From the NCBI GenBank assembly GCA_950295325.1, contig OX485806.1, positions 16,184,001 to 16,244,000 of the forward strand: a DNA stretch of 60,000 nt. Direction: 5' to 3'. The notes beneath the pieces were generated by a model that was given only the letters and a program-made list of their open reading frames with translations, did not search any database and was not told the DNA's origin. Shown piece by piece: positions 45,388-56,959 of the stretch (the stretch's first letter is position 1; every line of letters begins with the position of its first letter). A program made the position numbers and the translations under genes. This DNA comes from Polytrichum commune. Its lineage: Eukaryota; Streptophyta; Polytrichopsida; Polytrichales; Polytrichaceae.

Positions 45388-47344
45388 CTATTTTATCACC
45401 ATTAAGTCGTCTTTGTCGCTTGATGAGTCTTCTTTGTCAAGCATGTCCGTTGAGTCGAGAGCTGCCATTGTTTTGCTTAGAGCTTGTCTAAGGGTAGTCA
45501 TTTCTTTCTTGAGAGCCATGGCTGCTTTGTCGGCGGCATATGTTGCAAAAAAAATTACTTGGCTTGTGAGTCGGGTTTCCATGGTTTGCATTTCATTTCG
45601 CACTATAGTTGTGCCTTTGGCTACTGCTTCTTCAATCATTTTACTTATGTCATTTTTCCCTAGTCCGTTGGATGGGACGTTTTCCATGGCTTCTACAATG
45701 TTTGCTAAGGCTGTGTTTACATCATTAAAGCCTAACCGTGTAAGCTCCTCACCCGAAGGTTTAGATATACCATCTAAGCTAGCTCTTTGGGTGGGGGGCA
45801 AATTCGACGTACTTGTTACATATTTTATGACTTTTCTTTACAAAAAAATTATAAACTGCCACACTTAAATATTGCACATTACATACCCCTGTGAGTTTAC
45901 CTTTGTCATCCGTTTTAAAGTAAATGTTTAGAACGTTCTTTTCTCCCATACATGCCCTTATCTCCGTTTTAAGAATCTCTTTTGGTTTCAATTTGTTCAG
46001 ATTCTTTGCAATGAGGATAAGTGCATTTTTTTTGGTCAAATCATCTCCCGAGGGTTTTCCTACCGTGACATCAATACATTCATGTCCAAATGTTACTTTA
46101 CTTTTTCGGATATTTAATGTTTGTTCCGGGCTAGTGGCAACAATTCATGCGAAATTATGGCTTTTACCTTTCCTTACATGGGTTATTTCAAAATTGTGTC
46201 ATCTTTTAAATCCTTCATTGACCACTTCATCATACACATTATACCATGTTTCGTCTTTTATGCTATCACTGGTGAATTTGATTGATAGCATCTCATTTGA
46301 GGCGATGGTGTCATAGGATTTACACACTTTTGCTCTATGCAATTTATTATCCGGAAGCCGGATAATAAATGGCCTAAGTCCTTGAAGAAGGATCATACCA
46401 TCTTCTTGTATATATTTTTAGGTGTATTTTAGCATGTCCCGACCATTGTTTCCCTCTATGTGTGTACATTATGGCAATGGGGTTATTTATATCTTCACCA
46501 AGAGAAATTTTCATTATATCCAGTCTTTTGGTGATATGTTTAAGTGCCTCTTCTTTAGGAATAACCATTTCATCCAAGTCAAAGAATAAGGCTATATGAT
46601 AGTCCATTGCAAAACCGTCACACACTTCTATATCTGATGGGATTTGAGTGTGGTGAAAGTTTTGTTTTCCTAAGGCATTTTTGTTAGGCCATACCTCTTG
46701 TGGTACATACGGGTATGACGGGATACTATCTTGACATTCTAAAGCTTCACCCTCATACATGCCCATTTTGACAAGTTCGCTAATACTCTTGTGACTTTCC
46801 TTTGCAAGGCCTTTGCTTGCATTCAAAGCATTCATTGCTTTGAATCCAAGCCAAAGCGGAAGAGTTTTTCTTTGGGTGGACGATCGGTTTTTTCTTTTAT
46901 CTTCTATGGTTAAACATGCATTGGTTGATGTCTATTTTTTAATTTGCGTTACTTCCATGTCTTTTACCCCATCCAATGACTTTTCAAGACTTCGGGAGTA
47001 GGCCATTCTACAAAAGTTGAACATGCTATTATTGTGTGTTTTTGGTATGTTTCTTTTGCTCCTAGACCAATCCCCTTTCCACTTATGAATAAGTGGGCTT
47101 TGTAGGGGGGGGGGTCTAGGAAGACTTTATTATTTATGCATACATTTTGTTTGCTAGTGTTTGCAAAGTACCCTACTGTTCGTTTTGATGTTACATTTTT
47201 ATGTGTATCTTTAGTGGTAAAACAAGTTTGTGCAAGGCATGCCCATGGGTTGTGAGAGGTGACACTGTACAAGTTTGTCCAATATGGCATGGCTAGCAAG
47301 AGCCAAAGCATGAGAACAAAGTTGGTTGCATATGCAACCTTCAT
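45388..47344 (-). pseudogene. LINE ORF1 remnant
   Basis: Successive minus-strand frames at 47344-46964, 46835-46374, 46396-46199, 46039-45779 and 45801-45388 are linked by frameshifts. Segments include YHIALFFDLDEMVIPKEEAL, GMILLQGLRPFIIRLP, LKTEIRACMGEKN, KLTGVCNVQYLSVAVYNFFV and RLGFNDVNTALANIVEAMEN. The last two match the plus-strand remnant at 37690-38330. The C-terminal part (45388-45700) is helical and charged. ORF1 proteins bind the element RNA; the fold cannot be named with confidence here. A G10 tract (47105-47114) interrupts the N-terminal frame. Confidence 0.7.
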
Positions 47345-47710
47345 TCTTTCTACCCTATCATCATCTAGTAATTCTATGTGCCTAATGCTATATTGTGTGT
47401 ACCTAAGTGCAAATTTTAAATGAAGGGAACCTATTTGTTGGTAAGAGCTTACCTAGTTGCTGGTGAGGTAGTCAAAAACTCTTGTCCTTCAGCGAGCTGC
47501 AGCACCTCCAACAGTTCAATATTCGGGCTCAACTCCAGCAGTTCCAAGCTTGGTCGCAGTTCCAGCAGTTGCTTGAGTCGGTAGTTCCAGCAACTTCTCA
47601 AATTTGGTTGCAGCTTCAACAGCTTCTTAATTCGTTTTGCAGTTCTCGCAGCTTCCGAACTTGATCACTCCAAGCTTATGGGTTTGGTGCGGTTGCGGCC
47701 TTCGGTGGTT

Positions 47711-47725
47711 GGGGGGGGGGGGGGG
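47711..47725. repeat. G15 tract
   Basis: Fifteen consecutive G on the plus strand. Confidence 0.95.
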
Positions 47726-47984
47726 TTCAACAGCTTCAGGGCCAGTTGCAGCTGCAGCAGCCTACTACTTGCCTTTGGTTAGTGCCTGTAGGAGCTGCCA
47801 TTTATTCCTGTGTTGCGTAGCTATCTCGCGGTGGTCACTTTACTAGCTGCCAGCAACAAATCTCCCCCCAAGTAGCTACGTCCGGCGGTTGCAGCGACAT
47901 GTGAGCAACAACTTCTAGTACCCTGTGGCGGTAACTCTAGAGGTTTGAAACGAGATATGTGAGGGAGATGGAAGGATTTGAGTC

Positions 47985-48256
47985 TAAATTATGAGCAACC
48001 TAGAGAATGAGATTTGAGAGGTTGGGGAGAGACAAACTATGAGCAATCTATGAATGAACTTTGAGTGAGCAGCTATGGTTGTCTTTCAAGGTGTTTATGG
48101 ATCTATGAGGGGAAAAGATCTTGGGGTGTAGTCTATGTTGTTTGGAGACTATGAGAAACAGATCATGAGCAACCTAGAAGATGAGATTTGAGAGATTGGG
48201 GAGAGACAAACTATGAGCAACCTATGTATGAACTTTGAGTGAGCAGCTATGGTTTT
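47985..48256. repeat. Direct repeat, period ~175 bp
   Basis: The segment ATGAGCAACCTAGA..ATGAGATTTGAGAG followed by TTGGGGAGAGACAAACTATG and GAACTTTGAGTGAGCAGCTA occurs at about 47991-48078 and again at 48166-48252, nearly identical. Confidence 0.9.
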
Positions 48257-48540
48257 CTGGTTGCAGAAACTACCCTCGGTCCTCTCAGGCAGCTTGTGTT
48301 TCTTGACTTTGGCCTGGACTCTGGATCTGTTGGCAGCTTATTCAGTGGCTTCCGTGTGTAGAGATTTAGAAATCTCAGAGAATGTGTGTGATATGGAGAT
48401 TCTAGATTTCCGATCTGAGTTCCTAGTCTTCGATGTAGGGGTATCTCCTATTGACAACTACTTCTGCGGAGATGGTGTTGGGGGATGTTCGAAGCTGATC
48501 TTCGTGAGCAGCAGCTTCTTTCTCCTTCGCAGGTGTTGCC

Positions 48541-48715
48541 GAAGTGGCGATCTTCTTCTCTAGGTCAGCAACTCAGCTTCTCTGTACCAGCGGTGCAGCA
48601 ACTTCTCTACATCGGCGGCGATCTTCTTCTCTGGATCAACGACTCAACTTCTTTGCATCGGCGGCGATCTTCTTCTTTGGATCAGCGACTCAACTTCTCT
48701 GCATCGGCGGCGCTT
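48541..48715. repeat. 46-bp minisatellite, ~3-4 units
   Basis: The unit GCGATCTTCTTCT(C/T)T.GATCA is followed by CGACTCAACTTCTCTGCATCGGCG, repeated with a diverged first unit. The period of 46 is not a multiple of three, arguing against a coding repeat. Confidence 0.85.
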
Positions 48716-49079
48716 CTCTTCCTCGAGGGTGTTGACTGGGGTTACAGGGGGGAGATGGACTCTCTCGCCTTCGGTGTCTAGTTCCGGATGGCTTCGGAGT
48801 GGAGAGTGTGGGATTGACGCATCTAACAATGTCATGTTATGTTGAGGGGTTGCGCGTTGAGGTGGCCGCGGATCTCGGTGCCCCTTCAGGCTCTGAGGAG
48901 GTGGGTGGCTGGGGGGGAAAAAGTTTCGAGGAGCAACAAAAAGATGCCGCTTCTACTCTTGTTTCTTTCCCCCTTACCTCCGGCGGCCTCTCAGATCCTG
49001 CAGGGCTTCGCCGTTCCGCTTCTAGATTGCTAACTCAATGCTCTCTCTCATTACTGTGGCCGGGGTGACATTCTAACTC

Positions 49080-50150
49080 TATGGCCAACACTATATATCA
49101 ACTCTACACTAGCACACTCACTGCCCTTCTCACAAACTATGACGAAAAACACAAAATCGTGCATTTTAGCCAAGAAAGATTTAGTCCACAAAGAAACACA
49201 TCTCAAAAAATCTAAATGATCATGGCAACACTAGAAGATGTTTGCCTAACCAACTATGACATATACCTTACCTACATAGGCTTTCAAAATGTCTTTGGCT
49301 CCATAGACCACGCCATACTCCTTGCACTAATGAAAGACCTAGGATACCTCCGAGATGATGTTGAATTAATCGGCAACATTTACACAAATTCAACGACCTC
49401 CTTCCATGGAAACCACTTTGGAACAACCCCACCCATCCGAATTAATAAAGGCACCATCCAAGGTGGCACCCTCATTCCCTACCTCTTTGTTATATTCCTA
49501 AACCCACTACTCTGATGGTTAGAAAAAAATAGCATAGGTTACCACTTCAAGACTTCATCAACTACATGTAACACCATATCATATACCGACGACCTCGCCA
49601 TCCTCATTAATAATATAACACATATCCAACCACAAATCCGCAAACTCCAAAAAATCTCGGAATGGGCATACTTAGACCTTAACCTCTTTAAATGCGCAAT
49701 TACAGGATGCCCAAACAAATCAAACCTAAAACCCACAACCTTCAAAGCGTACGTAAAAGCACAACATATCCACTTCAAAAATCAACCCTTCCCTACCCTC
49801 ACACAAAATGAGCCATACACATACCTCGGTATCCACCTAGTCCCCTTACTAAAATGGCACATACAAAAAAAAACACCACCATGAAAAAAACCAAGAATCA
49901 AAGTAAAATATTGATGGCATCATGTGCCACAATTAAACAAAAAATCCACATCCTAAACACAATAATTAAACTAGGAACAACCTACGCTTATTATGCAGTC
50001 TCATTCTCAAAACCAATTCTTTTTTTAAATTAGACAAGATCCTCAGTAAATTAAGTAAAGGGATATGCAACCTACCCAATAGCACGGCCAACATACTAAC
50101 CCACCTCTCCCAAAGAAAACTTCGGCATTAATACCACCTTGTTACTCCCA
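49080..50150 (+). pseudogene. LINE reverse transcriptase, broken
   Basis: Readable pieces: ATLEDVCLTNYDIYLTYIGF, QNVFGSIDHAILLALMKDLG, IRINKGTIQGGTLIPYLFVI, then after a stop TISYTDDLAILI (YxDD box kept as YTDD), KCAITGCPNKSNLK and EPYTYLGIHLVPL. The motif A aspartate is replaced: TYIGF here against LYIDF in the other copy. This would by itself destroy activity. Stops follow at the L*WLEKN junction and after the thumb. Confidence 0.85.
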
Positions 50151-51207
50151 TACTATATCAATTATATTGGTAAACAACTATTAAACGCCCTCAACAACCA
50201 AAGCCAACTAGGCCAAATTTACTAAGGCCTAACCAAATACATCACAACAAAACATGGAGGATCCTACCACATCCCACGCCTAAAATGTCAAGCATGTACA
50301 AGATTACCCACTACTCGCACATTATACCTGCTTGAAAGGGAATATGAAATCCATGTACATACCACCCTTAAAAAATTTCTCATAAAACAATCACCAATAG
50401 AATTTGCATGGATGCAAACTACAGGTTATGCCCTTTTCTCCCTAGACCAAAAACAAGATGCTAGAAGATATCTCAACAAACTACACACGTATAATATCAC
50501 TACCCTCAACCAAATCCAAAACCTAGACACCCAACAAATCTTATTTCTCCATAAATTAAAAAAAAAAAAAAATCAAAACTACCCCAAAAATAATCAAGGA
50601 AGCCTTGGCACAAGCCCAACAACTTTTCCCACACAACCCACCAACAACCCATAACCCCGTCCACAACAAGTGCCAATTAACACCCCACTTACAAACACCA
50701 ATAACCAAGTGATCATAAGGCCACCACAACACGTGGACCCCACGAGTGGAAGACCAATACAAGCCATGATAAACACCAAAACCACAATATATAAAGACAA
50801 GTGGGGAGCCAAAGCCATAAAACAATACTTCCTATGCCAATGAAATACCCATACAACTAACACGACAAAATGGGTAGATGTCTCCCTACTCCTTCACCAT
50901 GACAATTTCACCCTAGACCACAACATAGTCATACTCCACAAATTCCTACAAACCCAACACAAAACCAACACTCTAAACATATAAAATTCATGTATAAACT
51001 TTCTACAATCTAAGGACCAAATTCCTCTCCCCCCCCCCACCCCCCATCATAGCTCCAAATCTCACACTAACCACCAAGGAATGCAACCTAGATAAAGATA
51101 TCATCACTACCAAACCTAGCATACAAAGACAAGAGACGTAATTTTATATCTACGACCAAACTGGAGCATACATCCTCACCATGCCCATCACAATGCTACA
51201 ATTGCTA

Positions 51208-52559
51208 CACCCTAACCTTGATAATGTCACACCCTCCGTTTCACCAAAAAGTGTGATATAAACAAGGTGTGACATACTTGATAATGTCACATTTTGTGCA
51301 TAATGTGATATTATCAAAATATATGTAGAAAATCAAAATATAATTACAATTTTTTTTAAATAACAAATACGAGACTTCAATGTTTTTGAATGTAAAATCT
51401 AATTCAAAATTGTGAATAACAACAAGAGCACATCATAATGTGTTATTGAGATCAGGTAAAGACCTCTCACTAGAGACAAAGAAGCTTCTAATGTCAGATT
51501 GTTTTGTTGATGTTAAATGTGCAACACCAATTCTAATGAGTTTGTCATGGATTTTTTCCATTTCTAACAACTCATGAGTGCTGAAAATCTGAGAACCTTG
51601 GCTAGCCATAAAATTCAAAACATCTTTAGCATGTTTTTGTGCATCGCTTAGCTTCACTACTTTAGACTCATCATCACTGCTATCAACAATCAATGAGTCC
51701 ACTTCCATGGAATCAAGAACTTGTTCGCCATCTTGCACTAATTGCACAAGCTCCTTAGTAGAAAATTCCACCTCAAAATCATCTTCACCTTCCATGTTTA
51801 TGTACTCCAAAGGACAAAGCTTTTCTACAGGCTTGCCTTCAACATCCAAACCCAAATTTAATGCGGCGATGAGTCTACCCAATTCTAAAGTTGCTTCCTT
51901 CATTTTGGACTTCATACGTTCATCAAGATTGTTTATATTTGCATTCCACTCTGCAGGCAATATGGCGGACTTTCTCCAACAATTTCTAATGGTTTGATCA
52001 TCTAATTCATGCCATGCCGCCACACACCATAGCATAGCTTGAAATACATCAACATTCAATTTCCCCAAATCTTCATTTGAGTTGTTATCAATTTGTTGCA
52101 AAGTCCAGGCAACAAGCTTGCGCTTATAACACATTTTGAATGCTGCAATCACTCCTTGATCCAAAGGCTGAACAACTGAAGTCACATTTGGTGGAAGGAA
52201 CAAGATAGTGATATGGGAGAGTACAAAAGCATTAAACCCATCTATAACTTTCTTGACCTCACCATGAATATCATGCCGAAAGCATTGAATGAGAGCTCAT
52301 TCAATGACCCCCATTATGCTTTGCTTTAGTCCATGCTCACCCATGAACAATAATATCGAACCCATGCCCACCCATACAATCCATCCATACTTGATATTAT
52401 CACATTTACACTACGGATTTTGAAAAAAAATAGTGACATTATCAAGGGTGATAGGGATAATAACGAGGGAGTTTTACACTATGAAAATCGGTTTCAAACT
52501 TTTAGGTGACAATATCAAGGTGTTCTATTAACAAGGGTGACATTATCAAGGTTAGACTG
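51208..52559 (-). mobile_element. Deleted pogo-like (Tc1/mariner) element
   Basis: The 23-bp terminal inverted repeats have two mismatches. The shared core is CTAACCTTGATAATGTCAC; the left end begins CACC and the right end, read inverted, begins CAGT. They are flanked by TA at 51206-51207 and 52560-52561. CAGT ends and a TA duplication fit the pogo/Emigrant group. The only gene content is the C-terminal part of a DDE transposase on the minus strand. Removing it rejoins the LINE sequence around it, so it inserted into the LINE. Confidence 0.88.
51433..52260 (-). pseudogene. Pogo/Tigger-type DDE transposase, C-terminal part
   Basis: A 256-codon open frame (52203-51433) starts FLPPNVTSVVQPLDQGVIAA, the signature block of the DDE_1 (pogo/Tigger/CENP-B-like) catalytic domain just before the last acidic residue. 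It continues with CWRKSAILPAEWN and an acidic tail (VDSLIVDSSDDESK). Upstream in frame (to about 52260) SHITILFLPP is readable, but the DNA-binding domain and first catalytic aspartates are absent. The protein would be inactive. The surviving half has no stop, so the deletion may be fairly recent. Confidence 0.88.
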
Positions 52560-52720
52560 TATTGGAAAGATACAACCAAAGCCAAATGCACCCTATGCTC
52601 CACTTCCTAAACCCCCCACCACAAGACTTCGCCACCGAAATGTATATGGCTAACGCAAAGATACGTCACAATCCTCCCAAAATGAGAACCCAAAAAAACA
52701 GAATCCAAATAACAATCACC

Positions 52721-52775
52721 AAACCCTACACCCTACACCCTACACCCTAAAAACCCTAAAAACCCTAAAAACCCT
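52721..52775. repeat. Telomere-like interstitial repeat
   Basis: Three CCCTACA units followed by three CCCTAAAAA units on the plus strand, variants of the plant telomere unit CCCTAAA. It lies within the LINE linker. Confidence 0.75.
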
Positions 52776-53399
52776 TATAGAAACCTACAAAATTACACAC
52801 TTGTACTACTCCTCACCCCTCACATGTCCAATAACACTCACTCAATATAACTCCCCACATAACAAAGACATAATATTTGAATCGACATGATTTGCACACT
52901 CCTCGAAGTGGAAAGGAAACAGCCTAGCCCACCCCCTAGACCTCAAAATGGCCATGACATCAATCCATTGGGCCTGCATGGCAACCCAAGAAGACCACGA
53001 CACCACAACCATCATCATAATCAACCATAAAGACAAACCCCTCCCCTTCGTCAATACAAAAAATCACACAATAATAACCATCCCACCAAACACCATACAA
53101 TACAACCCCACATCATAATGGCCAAAATATCTACACCAATTAGTTAACCAATACACCACCATACTAAGTATAACCAACCCAAGTCCCCCACCATGCAACC
53201 TACATATACCCAACACAATCACAACCAACATACTTGGACTATACAATATTAATACCCAAAATTACCTACACCAAGTTACCCCCCCTAAGAAAACAATGAA
53301 ATACTCACATGCATGGCACAAAGCCCCATGTTATCACCACATGGAAAGTAACCACCCAACTCAATTCCTACCAATAGAACTATACAATATCCACCCCCT

Positions 53400-54769
53400 T
53401 AAACTCAAACCCCAACAATGCATATACACCGATGGATATTTTATACCCCCTAATGAACATGGCATATGCAATACAGCCAGATCGAGCGTCTATTCCCCTG
53501 CCAATAACCTTCAGTTTACGGGGAGACTCCCATGCCTATAAAATATCCTAAGAGCCGAATTAAATGCCATCCTAATAGCAATCCAAGGTAAACAACACCA
53601 CACACAAGATACCCACAACCTCTCAAATAGCCTTAATAGTATACATGTAATACACAACCACATAAGACACCCACCATCCCAACATAGCCACCCAAATAAA
53701 TTACTTATCACCGCCATAGTCAACCATATAACTTGTTCCACACACAAAACCACAATTCAAAAGTTAAAGCACACACATGCATAACAGGCAATGAAATCGC
53801 AAATCACTTAGCCAACAGTGGAGCCCTCCTAAACAAACCCGTTGGCACCCCCAAGATACATACGGCTCATACTACGCCATATTGGCTCAATGAAGTCCCA
53901 GCAGGTTCCCACACGGGTGCTATACGCAACTTACAAACATACATCAACAAGGAACACATGAACCAAAAACTAAAACTAGCCCAATCCAAATTCGCATACA
54001 TAGACAAATGGACATCCAATGACCAAATCAACCATAAACTCTCCAACCAATTTTGGAAAGACCCCAAGACTATAGACACCCAAATCACACAAACTTTAAA
54101 ACTCCGATACGCCCAATATATGGGTAACCACCATAAGAATCTCTTATGGTCCAACACATTTGCAAATCCGAACTGTACACTATGCCCCAATAATACCTTT
54201 GACACATGGCCACACTTACTTTCTACATGCTCAAACCCACACATAAAAGGGTTGTGTATAGCTCGCCACAACAAGGCGGTCTGCCAAATTGTACATACAC
54301 TACAATCAATTAAACACACGAGATACTATACACTCATAAACAAAACTCTAGACCACGATACGACACAGTCCCACAATGGCTTCTCCAATGTACATGCCCC
54401 ACTGTACCATGCACATGCCTAACCAAACTTAGACCAGACATATTATGCGTACTCGGCGCTCCCACAAACAACCAACCCCCCTTAATAGCGACCCCATCGA
54501 AAACCATACAAGTCATTAAATTCACCTACTATCACAACATATTCCCAAATACCGCCCACAATGAAAAAACAACTAAATACAACAAACTCGTACATGCACT
54601 CAGAACAACAGGTTGGCAAGTCAACCCTCTCATCACCATCACAGCAAGTGTGAGAGGGGTTGTACATGAACAACCAATCAAAGACTTAGAAAATTTAAAA
54701 ATACCCAAAAACGATATCAAAACACTTATGAAACATCTACACCAAATTGCCATCAAATACCTCACATAG
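53400..54769 (+). pseudogene. LINE RNase H domain and C-terminal zinc-finger-like region, broken
   Basis: Order seen: QQCIYTDGYF (first catalytic D), a stop, NILRAELNAILIAIQ (catalytic E), NLSNSLNSIHVIHN (the usual TDS box degraded to SNS), then after a frameshift KVKAHTCITGNEIANHLANS (last box, D replaced by E). The frame 53733-54422 stays open for 229 codons and contains CTLCPNNTFDTWPHLLSTC with a following RHNKAV, a CCHC-like motif seen at the C-terminus of several LINE proteins. RNase H would remove the RNA template. At least two active-site changes make it dead. Confidence 0.82.
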
Positions 54770-54960
54770 AGCATCCAATTACGAGCATTCGGTTGAATTG
54801 GTGAACCATTCGGACGTTTAGATTTCCAAATGGGGTAGAGGGCCTGTAGTACCTGCCTACTCGAAACAAACTCAAAAGGAAGCTAAACAACAAACAACCC
54901 CATGTAGACCCCCCCCCCACACTCCCCGTATACCCCCCCCCCTAGATATTAGGTATTGTG

Positions 54961-56959
54961 TTTTTGAAAATTAAAGGAGCCCACCTCCTGAGAGGGAAGA
55001 AGTACTCTTACAGTGACACTTGGTCAAACATGAACACAATATAGAGGAAAGGGTTCCATTCAAGGCGGTGTACAAACTAAACCCCGACGTTATTTTTATT
55101 TTATTTAATCTTGAGAACCAGGTCTAGCCTTTTGTTTAACCCAACTCTCAACGCATGTCCCAAGTCTCACCTCCAAAAGTGTTGCCATGTAGGCATCCAT
55201 GTCATACTTGGAACTTGGGACTCAAGGCCCCGTGAGAAGTGGTGAGTCCCAACTTCCATGCTCTCAACAACAATTCAAACACATGCGACAATGAAATTAA
55301 TTATTTGCATGAATGTTGATCAAATGAAAGGCGTTGGAAATGAACGTCATGATGTTTCGAAGATTCTCCTAGCTTGATTCACATGGGAGAAGGTGCCAGA
55401 GAAGATTAATGAGGTGAGTAGATTTTAGAAGTTATGAAGTCAATGTGTTTGGTAAACACATTGACATCGGGAGGCATTGTTCTAAAATTAAATCAGAAGA
55501 CATGGTTCCAAGAGGACATCAGAAGACATGGTTCTAAGAGGACATCAGAAGACATGATTGCCACATGTCATGTTTATTAGAGCATAAGTTAACGAGAATG
55601 TCAAAGTTTTCAAAACTAATCACAAGCAAATATTAATAGAAAGCAGAGGTTTGTAGGTCATAATCTAAACTCCAAGATATGAACGTCATGATGTTCAAAA
55701 GGTTCTCCCAACTCATATCACATGGGAGAAGCTACAAGAGAAGGTCAACGAGGTGAATAGATTTTAGAAGTTATGAAGTTGTTTGATAAATACATTGACA
55801 TCAGGAAGACATGATTGCCACATGTCACATTAGTTTGAGCACAAATTAATAAGAAAGTCAAAGTTTTCATAATTATTCATACGCAAATTTCCCAAAAGCA
55901 TGGGTTTGTAGGTCATATGCTAGACCCTAAGAAGCTATTTATTTTCACTTCTATAGAAGCGTTTAACATATTCTTACAATATGAAAGCAACTCCAACATA
56001 ATGTTTAGAACTTAAAAACTCTTTTTAGCTCAACTCCAATATTCCAAATAGTTACGGGTGCTACAAAGAGAAAGAAGGATTGCATACAATTTCCAAGTTT
56101 GAATAAGTAAGCTCACAATCTAGTGACAATGGAAGATTTTTTTTGATGATGATCAACAACAATGCGCACCCATCCTGCGAACTTGTACATCAACATTTCT
56201 TGGTTTCGAACTCTCCAACTTCGGTTATGATATCACTAAGGAATCAACAATACCATGACACATGTCCTTGGGTTTGAGTGCTAAAGTGAGGAGGAATTTG
56301 TCTCAAAATGAGAGCTTATGGCAAACTCTAGACATTGCTAATGTGTTCAGGCTAATTTCTAGCTTAAAAAATTCATGTTAATTTCAATGCAAGATATAAA
56401 ACTTTTTAATTATTTTTAATCCTCCTTATTTCTATCCTCCTAAACAACAATTAGACCATCTTATACTTCTCCAAATTTGACACAAATTCTCTTTAAGTAG
56501 TTGGTTATGGGCGGCTCTACTTTAACATTGGCAAATGAGAGATGCTTCACCTTGATCATAGCCGTGAGCTCATATGTGAACCCAGGACGGGTTTATAAAA
56601 CATGGCTATGGAACAAGTGCCAATTATGCATTCATATTATTCATAAGAACGTACATTGTCCCCAAACAAGCAAGCATATGTAATATGTAAACTAGTGTGG
56701 AACACGGACCGGTCCATGATAAAAAAGTGTAGGTGGGTACATCAAATGGGAGTTGCTCAAATACATTGACCTTCACCTATGTCAATCCGCTTCAGAACTA
56801 CGCGTGCATCTCCAAGCAAATTAGTAGATGCAATATGATAGGATGATGGGGAACATTGATTAATTGCACGGTAAACAATGGAGGTGGTACCCATTATATT
56901 TGAATTGCTCAAAATGATTGAAGCCGCTTCAATATTACGCATACATTAAGGCACGTGAG
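54961..56959. other. Gene-free stretch with local duplications
   Basis: No gene. A ~340-bp tandem pair occupies 55338-55925 (listed separately). The remainder (55930-56950) is AT-rich and unrecognised, including short open frames without motifs. Confidence 0.45.
55338..55925. repeat. Diverged tandem duplication (~340 bp) with a nested 26-bp repeat
   Basis: Unit 1 (GAACGTCATGATGTT at 55342, ACATGGGAGAAG, GATTTTAGAAGTTATGAAGT, ACATGATTGCCACATGTCA, GTTTGTAGGTCATA) recurs from 55681 in the same order. Within unit 1, AGAAGACATGGTTC(C/T)AAGAGGACATC is repeated twice with a partial third (55494-55560). Unit 2 lacks that expansion. Confidence 0.85.

Larger units (their letters stand above)
41450..47345 (-). 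mobile_element. Non-LTR retrotransposon (LINE), 3'-truncated, inactive
   Basis: On the minus strand the order is ORF1, AP-type endonuclease, reverse transcriptase, with no RNase H. The plus strand is G+T-rich across the whole block and switches sharply at its edges, marking one insertion. Many stops and frameshifts show it is old. It overlaps in RT content with the plus-strand LINE at 49080-54960 but is a separate copy, since both contain the YADD-type region. The clade cannot be named securely. Confidence 0.85.
47346..49079. other. Spacer between two head-to-head LINEs, repeat-rich
   Basis: No recognisable gene. It holds CAG/TTCCAGCAG-rich sequence (47490-47650), a G15 tract (47711-47725), a ~175-bp direct repeat (47985-48256) and a 46-bp tandem repeat (48541-48715). 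The 104-codon frame at 48249-48563 lacks motifs. It may be the 5' leader region of one of the flanking LINEs. Confidence 0.5.
49080..54960 (+). mobile_element. Non-LTR retrotransposon (LINE), 5'-truncated, split by a pogo element
   Basis: The A+C-rich plus strand carries an RT (49080-50150), a long linker, then RNase H and a C-terminal Cys/His motif (53400-54769). A 1352-bp pogo-like element interrupts it at 51208-52559. ORF1 and endonuclease are absent, so it is 5'-truncated. Motifs match the minus-strand LINE at 41450-47345 (GSIDH, KCAITG.PNKS, YTYLGI.LVP), showing one lineage. It ends in a non-coding tail with C10 tracts (54909-54918 and 54933-54942). No clear target duplication is seen. 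Confidence 0.85.

Noticed and set aside
48541-48760. Repetitive protein-coding gene
   Set aside because: The 46-bp period shifts frame at each unit and no flanking conserved domain is present.
41450-54960. Single LINE inverted by twin priming (minus 5' part, plus 3' part)
   Set aside because: Both halves contain the same RT region including the YxDD box, and they differ in sequence, so they are two separate insertions.
55494-55560. CRISPR array
   Set aside because: Only two to three adjacent 26-bp repeats with no spacers, in a plant nuclear context.
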